Source: an uncultured Muribaculaceae bacterium
GTDB lineage: Bacteria; Bacteroidota; Bacteroidia; Bacteroidales; Muribaculaceae
NCBI GenBank assembly: GCA_910583525.1
Contig: CAJTXL010000044.1
Span: forward strand, 1-18,445
Length of the DNA: 18,445 nt
Reading direction: 5' to 3'
This document shows positions 13,766-18,445 of this stretch, piece after piece; position 1 is the stretch's first letter; each line of letters starts with the position of its first letter. The notes below the pieces were generated by a model. It had not been told where the DNA came from and did not search any database. It saw only the letters and a list, made by a program, of their open reading frames with translations. A program made the position numbers and the translations under genes.

Positions 13766-15484
13766 TTATATATTGGTGGATTTGGTTCGTGTTTTCTTTT
13801 TAAGTTTTAGTTTCCAGATAACTGCGCCATGAGCAGGCACTTCTGCCGTGAAAGGCTCTGTTGCCGAGAACGTCTTCGGCTCACATGTGCCGCTGAGCAG
13901 CTCTACGGCCTTACGGTCGGTGCCTTCGGCAATGTCGAGGCTCTCAAAAGCATGGTACGGTATGTTGACGGCCACCGTGTCGTCGCTGTCGCCGAAGTTG
14001 GCCACGACAAGCAGCACCGTGTCGCCGCTATGCCTGATGAAAGCGAAGTGGCGGTGCGGATTTAGTCGCGGATTGTCGAGGTTTACATACATAAGGTCGA
14101 AGAAATCACCTTCGCATACGGCCTTTTCGGCATTGGCTATATGCAGCACGCGGCTGTACACATCTCTCAAAGAGCTTTCGGCCTCGGTGAGAGGGCCATC
14201 GCATTTGCCGCGGTTGAGCCAACGGCGCACCGATGCCACGCTCCAATAATCGAAGATGGTGGTGCGTCCGTCGTGTCCGCTGAAACCTTCGGCATCGGCT
14301 CCCGGCTCGCCAAGTTCCTGTCCGAAGTAAATCATCACCGGCCCAGTCGACATAAGCGTGCTCACGACAAGCGAGGGCACGACACGGCTGCCGTCGCCGG
14401 CATAGAACGACGAAGCGAAGCGTTGCTCGTCGTGGTTCTCCAGGAAGTTGAGCATTTTGTCGGATATCCCGTCGACGGTCTGCCAGCAGCCGGTGATACG
14501 AGCCGCAGAGTGGTCCTGCGTCTCGATGGCACGTAAAGTGTCGTAGAGATTGACTTTATCGTAGAGATAATCGAAGCCTCCGTATTCTATGAAAGGCCGA
14601 TATAGGCCGATATCGTAGATTTCGGCAATGAATTTAATTTCGGGATAATGCTGTTTGACCTGCGGAATTGCCCAATGCCAAAATTCAAGAGGCACCATGT
14701 GCACCATATCGCAGCGGAAACCGTCGATGCCTTTGGCGGCCCAGTAGCGCAATATGTGGAGCATCTTGAGCCACGTGTCGGGCACGGGGCAGAAATGGCG
14801 CGAACCGTTGCCGTAGTCGACGCCGTAGTTCAGTTTCACCGTATCATACCAGTCGTTGGCGCCGGGGAAGGCATTGAAGCAGTCGTTTCCCGACGCTTTT
14901 GCCGGAAATTCCACATAAGCGTCCTTTCCATGACCGAGGTCAACATGCGGAGCGAACTGCTGACGGGTAATATAGTAGAAATTGTTCGACGGCGAAAAGA
15001 ACATCTCATGATTGTCGCCGTCGCCCAAATCGCGGATGCCGGCAGGCCGCACGTCGGAATGGTACTGCCGGCCTACGTGGTTGGGCACAAAGTCGATGAT
15101 GACTTTAAGACCTGCACGATGCGTTCGCCTGACAAGAGCCTCGAATTCGGCCATGCGTGCCGGCACATCCTCGGCAAGGTCGGGGTCGATATCATAATAG
15201 TCAGTAATGGCATACGGGCTTCCGGCATGTCCCTTTATTATATGCGGATTATGACGTGCGATGCCGTAGGCCGTATAGTCGGCATCGTGGGCATGCTCTA
15301 TCACGCCGGTATACCACACATGTGTGGCACCGAGACCACGGATTGCCTTCAGTACTGTCGGAGTGATTGCGTTGAGTTTCCCCGACCCGTTCTGCTCCAA
15401 CGTGCCGCCTACAACCGGAGTGTCGCAATAGTTTGTAAACAGCCTGGGCAGAAGTTGATAGATGATTGGCTTTTTCGCGGTCAT
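13766..15484 (-). CDS. Cytoplasmic alpha-amylase family (GH13) enzyme
   Basis: A 572-residue glycoside hydrolase family 13 protein without signal peptide, starting MTAKKPIIYQLLPRLFTNY. All four conserved regions are present: DFVPNH (131-136), GFRCD with nucleophile Asp259, AEIYD with acid Glu288, and ENHDE with His351 and Asp352. A C-terminal beta-sandwich follows, ending in the basic tail KLKLKKKTRTKS. It likely hydrolyses or rearranges maltodextrins or glycogen inside the cell. The subfamily cannot be fixed from the sequence alone. It lies 11 nt after the patatin-like gene and 12 nt before prs, suggesting one transcript. Confidence 0.9.
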   Translation of the reverse strand: MTAKKPIIYQLLPRLFTNYCDTPVVGGTLEQNGSGKLNAITPTVLKAIRGLGATHVWYTGVIEHAHDADYTAYGIARHNPHIIKGHAGSPYAITDYYDIDPDLAEDVPARMAEFEALVRRTHRAGLKVIIDFVPNHVGRQYHSDVRPAGIRDLGDGDNHEMFFSPSNNFYYITRQQFAPHVDLGHGKDAYVEFPAKASGNDCFNAFPGANDWYDTVKLNYGVDYGNGSRHFCPVPDTWLKMLHILRYWAAKGIDGFRCDMVHMVPLEFWHWAIPQVKQHYPEIKFIAEIYDIGLYRPFIEYGGFDYLYDKVNLYDTLRAIETQDHSAARITGCWQTVDGISDKMLNFLENHDEQRFASSFYAGDGSRVVPSLVVSTLMSTGPVMIYFGQELGEPGADAEGFSGHDGRTTIFDYWSVASVRRWLNRGKCDGPLTEAESSLRDVYSRVLHIANAEKAVCEGDFFDLMYVNLDNPRLNPHRHFAFIRHSGDTVLLVVANFGDSDDTVAVNIPYHAFESLDIAEGTDRKAVELLSGTCEPKTFSATEPFTAEVPAHGAVIWKLKLKKKTRTKSTNI

Positions 15485-15495
15485 ATATTATTGCT

Positions 15496-16350
15496 CTATT
15501 TTTCGGAGGCTTCCGTCGATGCATCGTCGCCTATGTGCGGATGCCACAGTCCGGCATCCATAAGGGCTTTCCGGGTATGGACGTAGCCTGTAATGAAAAT
15601 CTTTTTTATGTTCTTGAGGTCGAAAACGGCATATTCCGCCAATTCGGGCGTCTGCACCGAAACATCGCACATTGCCATGTCGGTGGCCTGGTTGGCCTTT
15701 GCCATAAGATTATATGTACGCATGGCAACGCTCGCTATCGACTGGTACTTTTTGTTCCGCTTCAAAGGGCTCACATTAATGCCTATCAGCGTATCGCATT
15801 TGTCGCGGATAATCCATGCCGGATGATTGCGCAGCACACCGCCGTCGACATAGTTGACGCCGTCGATGTTTATCGGTTTGAATATTATAGGGATGGAGCA
15901 AGAGGCGAGCATGCGCGGCCCTATTTCGCCCGAGCAAAACGACACCGGGCGGCCGTTGTCAAGGTCTGTCACCCCGAGGTATGTGGGCATGCGCAAATCT
16001 TCGAGACGCCGCTTGTTGCCAAGGGCGCGCAACACGAAATTCTCAAACTTCTCTATCTTGAACAGACCGCCCTGCCCTACGCTCAGCTGGGCGAAATCGG
16101 TAAAAGAAGTCCGTGCGAAGATGTCGGCCATCCTCAGCGGCTTTATGCCGGCGGCATACAGCACCGCAATCACGGCTCCGGCGCTTACGCCGGCCACGAT
16201 GTCGGGCTTCAGCCCGGCCTCTTCTATGGCCATGAGAGCTCCGGCATGTGCAAAGCCGCGCGCACCGCCTCCGCTAAGCGCTATTCCGAGCTTATAAGGC
16301 TTTGCCGAGGATTTACCTCCGCCGACTTGTTTTCTGTCCTGGTTTGACAT
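15496..16350 (-). CDS. Patatin-like phospholipase
   Basis: A 284-residue lipid acyl hydrolase with the Ser-Asp dyad. The oxyanion-hole motif GGGARG is at 27-32, GVSAG with nucleophile Ser56 at 54-58, and catalytic Asp169 in DGG. The fold and length match the cytoplasmic RssA/NTE-like bacterial group. I see no signal peptide and a Gly/Lys/Ser-rich flexible N-terminus. The ATG at 16350 is used because the longer frame from 16398 would start upstream of the transcription start predicted from the promoter at 16368-16399. It is the first gene of the unit with the GH13 gene and prs. The substrate is unknown. Confidence 0.93.
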   Translation of the reverse strand: MSNQDRKQVGGGKSSAKPYKLGIALSGGGARGFAHAGALMAIEEAGLKPDIVAGVSAGAVIAVLYAAGIKPLRMADIFARTSFTDFAQLSVGQGGLFKIEKFENFVLRALGNKRRLEDLRMPTYLGVTDLDNGRPVSFCSGEIGPRMLASCSIPIIFKPINIDGVNYVDGGVLRNHPAWIIRDKCDTLIGINVSPLKRNKKYQSIASVAMRTYNLMAKANQATDMAMCDVSVQTPELAEYAVFDLKNIKKIFITGYVHTRKALMDAGLWHPHIGDDASTEASEK

Positions 16351-16367
16351 AGTGCGCAATTCTTCTG

Positions 16368-16399
16368 CAAAATTAGTTAGAAAAAATATATTGTTCAAT
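16368..16399 (-). promoter_or_regulatory. Promoter of the patatin-GH13-prs operon
   Basis: The minus strand shows TAATTTTG (16368-16375) and TTG (16396-16398) with a 20-nt spacer. Transcription would begin near 16361, leaving a leader of about 11 nt. Confidence 0.75.
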
Positions 16400-16489
16400 T
16401 TTTTCGTAGGATTTTCTCTAAAGTGAACGCTTTTTGCCCTGCGAATGTTGTATCTTCAGCTGCTTCGCTGTCGGCAAAACCAAAATAAG

Positions 16490-16521
16490 TTTGGTTATAT
16501 ATTCTACTTATTGTACCTTTG
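16490..16521 (+). promoter_or_regulatory. Promoter of the YihY/BrkB-ridA operon
   Basis: TTTG (16490-16493) and TACCTTTG (16514-16521) with a 20-nt spacer. The leader would be about 26 nt. The bases between this and the divergent patatin promoter show no further feature. Confidence 0.8.
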
Positions 16522-16553
16522 TCAAGCCTTAACAAGCCCTCGCTTCAATTTTT

Positions 16554-17933
16554 ATGAGCAATACAGATTCATCAGCCAAGCCGTCGAAAACGGGACAACT
16601 ATTCAGCCGCATAATGTCGATGTGGAACTTTGTGTCCACCGGAATATGGAGCGACCCGAGGCGCAACTGGTGGCTCAATATACTGCGCACCCTAAATCTG
16701 TCGGTAAACTCGTTCCTCAACCGCGACATTCAAACACAGGCCTGTGCCATGACCTACCGCACCCTGCTCGCCGTAGTGCCTGCACTGGCGCTGCTGCTGG
16801 CTATAGGACGCGGTTTCGGCATGCAGGAACTTCTGCAAGAAGAATTGTACAAGCTTTTTCCGGCACAGAAAGTTGCGATACAATATGCGATGGGCTTCGT
16901 CGACTCTTACCTCGCGCAGACTTCCGAAGGCATTTTTCTCGGCGTAGGCATAGCGTTCCTGTTGTGGACCATAATATCGCTCTTGGGCAATGTGGAAGAC
17001 ACTTTCAATTTTATATGGGGACAGAAAACGGGCCGAAGCATATGGCGCAAAATCAGCGACTACACGGCAATAATGCTGATACTGCCTGTGCTGATGCTTT
17101 GTGCCGGAGGCATAATGCTGCTGCTGAACTCTACACTGAGGGCAATATTCCAGTTTGAGTTCATGACACCTCTGATAAGCTTTGTTCTCGAAGGCGCCTC
17201 GTGGGTAATGACATTCCTCTTTTTCGCGGCAGTCTACATGCTCATACCTAACACAAAGGTCAAATTCAAAAATGCGCTCATATCGGGCACCATCGCCGGC
17301 ACGGGCTTTCTTGTGCTGCAATGGCTTTTCGTCACCGGCACTCTTTACGTCACACGTTACAACGCCATCTACGGCTCTTTCGCCTTTCTGCCCCTTATGC
17401 TGCTGTGGATGCAGCTCGCATGGGTAATCTGTCTGGCCGGAGCCGTCATATGCTATTCGTCGCAGAATGTCTTCGCTTTCAACCTCGACCATGAGGTGTC
17501 GAACATATCGTCGCGCTACCAGGCTATGGTTACACTCGCCATAACGGCAGTGGTGACACGGCGCTTCGTCGACCGGCAGACACCGCTCACGGCCCGTGAC
17601 ATCATGAACGAATACGAACTGCCGGCACGACTTGTCACCGGCATTACCGACCGCCTTGTAGCCGCCGGCATCTTCAACCGCGTGCTCATGCCCGAACAGA
17701 AAGAAGTCTACGGCTTCCAGCTCGCCATCGACCCGTCGACATTCACCGTGAAATCGCTCACCGAACGCCTGTACACGCTCGGAACATCGGGTTTCATTCC
17801 GGGTTTCAGCAAAAATTTCCCCGACGTGGAAAAGTGCGTAAAAATCCTGGAAGACAATTTTTCGTCGGTAGCATCATCGATGCTGATATCCGACCTTAAA
17901 ATATCTGAACTGACAGACAAACCAACAACATAA
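16554..17933 (+). CDS. YihY/BrkB family inner-membrane protein
   Basis: A 459-residue membrane protein with about six transmembrane helices (roughly 68-86, 125-145, 168-192, 207-232, 240-264, 276-302). The family signature NAIYGSFAFLPLMLLWMQLAW (270-290) is clear, as is the earlier QACAMTYRTLLAVVPALALL. The function of this family is not established. Early assignment of BrkB to ribonuclease or serum resistance has not held up for the whole family. Compared with the roughly 290-residue E. coli YihY, it carries about 150 extra C-terminal residues (310-459) that look soluble and helical, perhaps a winged-helix-like fold. The ATG at 16554 follows a promoter directly. The gene ends 8 nt before ridA. 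Confidence 0.9.
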   Translation: MSNTDSSAKPSKTGQLFSRIMSMWNFVSTGIWSDPRRNWWLNILRTLNLSVNSFLNRDIQTQACAMTYRTLLAVVPALALLLAIGRGFGMQELLQEELYKLFPAQKVAIQYAMGFVDSYLAQTSEGIFLGVGIAFLLWTIISLLGNVEDTFNFIWGQKTGRSIWRKISDYTAIMLILPVLMLCAGGIMLLLNSTLRAIFQFEFMTPLISFVLEGASWVMTFLFFAAVYMLIPNTKVKFKNALISGTIAGTGFLVLQWLFVTGTLYVTRYNAIYGSFAFLPLMLLWMQLAWVICLAGAVICYSSQNVFAFNLDHEVSNISSRYQAMVTLAITAVVTRRFVDRQTPLTARDIMNEYELPARLVTGITDRLVAAGIFNRVLMPEQKEVYGFQLAIDPSTFTVKSLTERLYTLGTSGFIPGFSKNFPDVEKCVKILEDNFSSVASSMLISDLKISELTDKPTT

Positions 17934-17941
17934 TACACACT

Positions 17942-18316
17942 ATGAAAAAAGTAATCGCAACCACATCGGCACCCGGCGCCATAGGCCCCTACAGCCAGGC
18001 CATCGACACCGGCTCTTTCGTTTACGCTTCAGGCCAAATACCCCTCGACCCCGTCACCGGCGAAATACCCGAAGGTATCGAAGCCCAGACGGCACAGTCG
18101 CTCGCAAATGTCTGTGCAATCCTCGACGCCGCCGGCCTTACGGTGGCAAACGTTATCAAGACAACAGTTTTCCTTTCCGATATGGCAAACTTCGGAGCCA
18201 TGAACGAAGTCTACGGCAAAGTCTTCACCGAACCCTACCCTGCCCGTTCGGCCGTTGCCGTGCGCGAGCTGCCCAAAGGCGTACTCGTAGAAATCGAGGT
18301 CATCGCCATACGGTAA
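17942..18316 (+). CDS. ridA: RidA family enamine/imine deaminase
   Basis: The 124-residue cytoplasmic protein hydrolyses reactive enamine and imine intermediates made by PLP enzymes, for example from threonine or serine dehydratase. The residues needed in E. coli RidA are at corresponding places: Tyr17 (GPYSQA), Ser30 (ASGQIP), Arg102 in YPARSAV and Glu117 in VEIEVIAI. Length is standard for the trimeric enzyme. It starts 8 nt after the YihY/BrkB gene and probably shares its promoter. Confidence 0.95.
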   Translation: MKKVIATTSAPGAIGPYSQAIDTGSFVYASGQIPLDPVTGEIPEGIEAQTAQSLANVCAILDAAGLTVANVIKTTVFLSDMANFGAMNEVYGKVFTEPYPARSAVAVRELPKGVLVEIEVIAIR

Positions 18317-18350
18317 AGTGTTAAAATTACGTTAAACACGGTCCATAGGC

Positions 18351-18381
18351 TTGACAGAACCAAAAAAAGTGCCTACCTTTG
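18351..18381 (+). promoter_or_regulatory. Promoter of the initiator tRNA-Met gene
   Basis: TTG (18351-18353, within CTTGACA) and TACCTTTG (18374-18381) have a 20-nt spacer. Start of transcription would be about 8 nt before the tRNA. Confidence 0.8.
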
Positions 18382-18395
18382 CACCATCGAAACAC

Positions 18396-18445
<50 letters not shown>

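Noticed and set aside
14648..16347. Long plus-strand open frames opposite the GH13 and patatin genes
   Set aside because: They mirror well-supported genes with intact catalytic motifs and encode no recognisable protein.
16692..17492. Minus-strand open frame of 266 codons opposite the YihY/BrkB gene
   Set aside because: Low-complexity product rich in Tyr, Arg and Glu, antisense to a gene with a clear promoter and family signature.

Overview
The window looks like a chromosomal piece of a Bacteroidales gut bacterium, most likely Muribaculaceae-like. This is inferred, not proven. The supporting signs are seven promoters of the Bacteroidota type (TAnnTTTG with an upstream TTG or TTTG, always 20 nt apart), absence of clear Shine-Dalgarno sites, A-rich leaders, a type V pilus-like cluster (DUF3575, DUF5119 and fimbrillin proteins), a histone H1-like small protein and a short type I QueF. 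The window starts inside a tRNA-Phe gene and ends inside an initiator tRNA-Met gene.

Positions 1-3877 (minus strand): partial tRNA-Phe(GAA); a large membrane protein with two transmembrane helices, two Rossmann/RCK-like domains and a C-terminal RyR domain (184-2298), resembling CASTOR/POLLUX channels; a 58-residue histone H1-like protein that is easy to miss; then queC and queF, the last steps of preQ1 synthesis, read in the order queF-queC from a promoter at 3846-3877.

Positions 3914-6352 (plus strand): pgi and murI overlap by 14 nt, followed by tRNA-Gly(CCC) and a strong intrinsic terminator.

Positions 6353-12617: a palindrome-rich, gene-free stretch of about 270 bp, then a four-gene minus-strand surface-fibre operon. 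In transcription order it encodes a DUF3575 protein with an OmpA-like front half, a DUF5119 lipoprotein, a short fimbrillin (349 aa) and a long fimbrillin-like protein (710 aa) with a C-type-lectin-like end, a plausible tip adhesin. Possible expression-control structures are a G8 tract and a palindrome at the promoter, a 17-bp inverted repeat pair before the short fimbrillin, and a stem-loop between the two fimbrillins.

Positions 12743-16399 (minus strand): a compact housekeeping operon, patatin-like lipase, GH13 alpha-amylase-family enzyme and prs, with a promoter at the front and a perfect 18-bp-stem terminator at the end.

Positions 16490-18445 (plus strand): a YihY/BrkB membrane protein and a RidA deaminase in one operon, then the promoter and first 50 nt of the initiator tRNA-Met.

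The least ordinary items are the channel-RyR fusion, the pilus operon with its control-like sequences, and the hairpin repeat behind the long fimbrillin.
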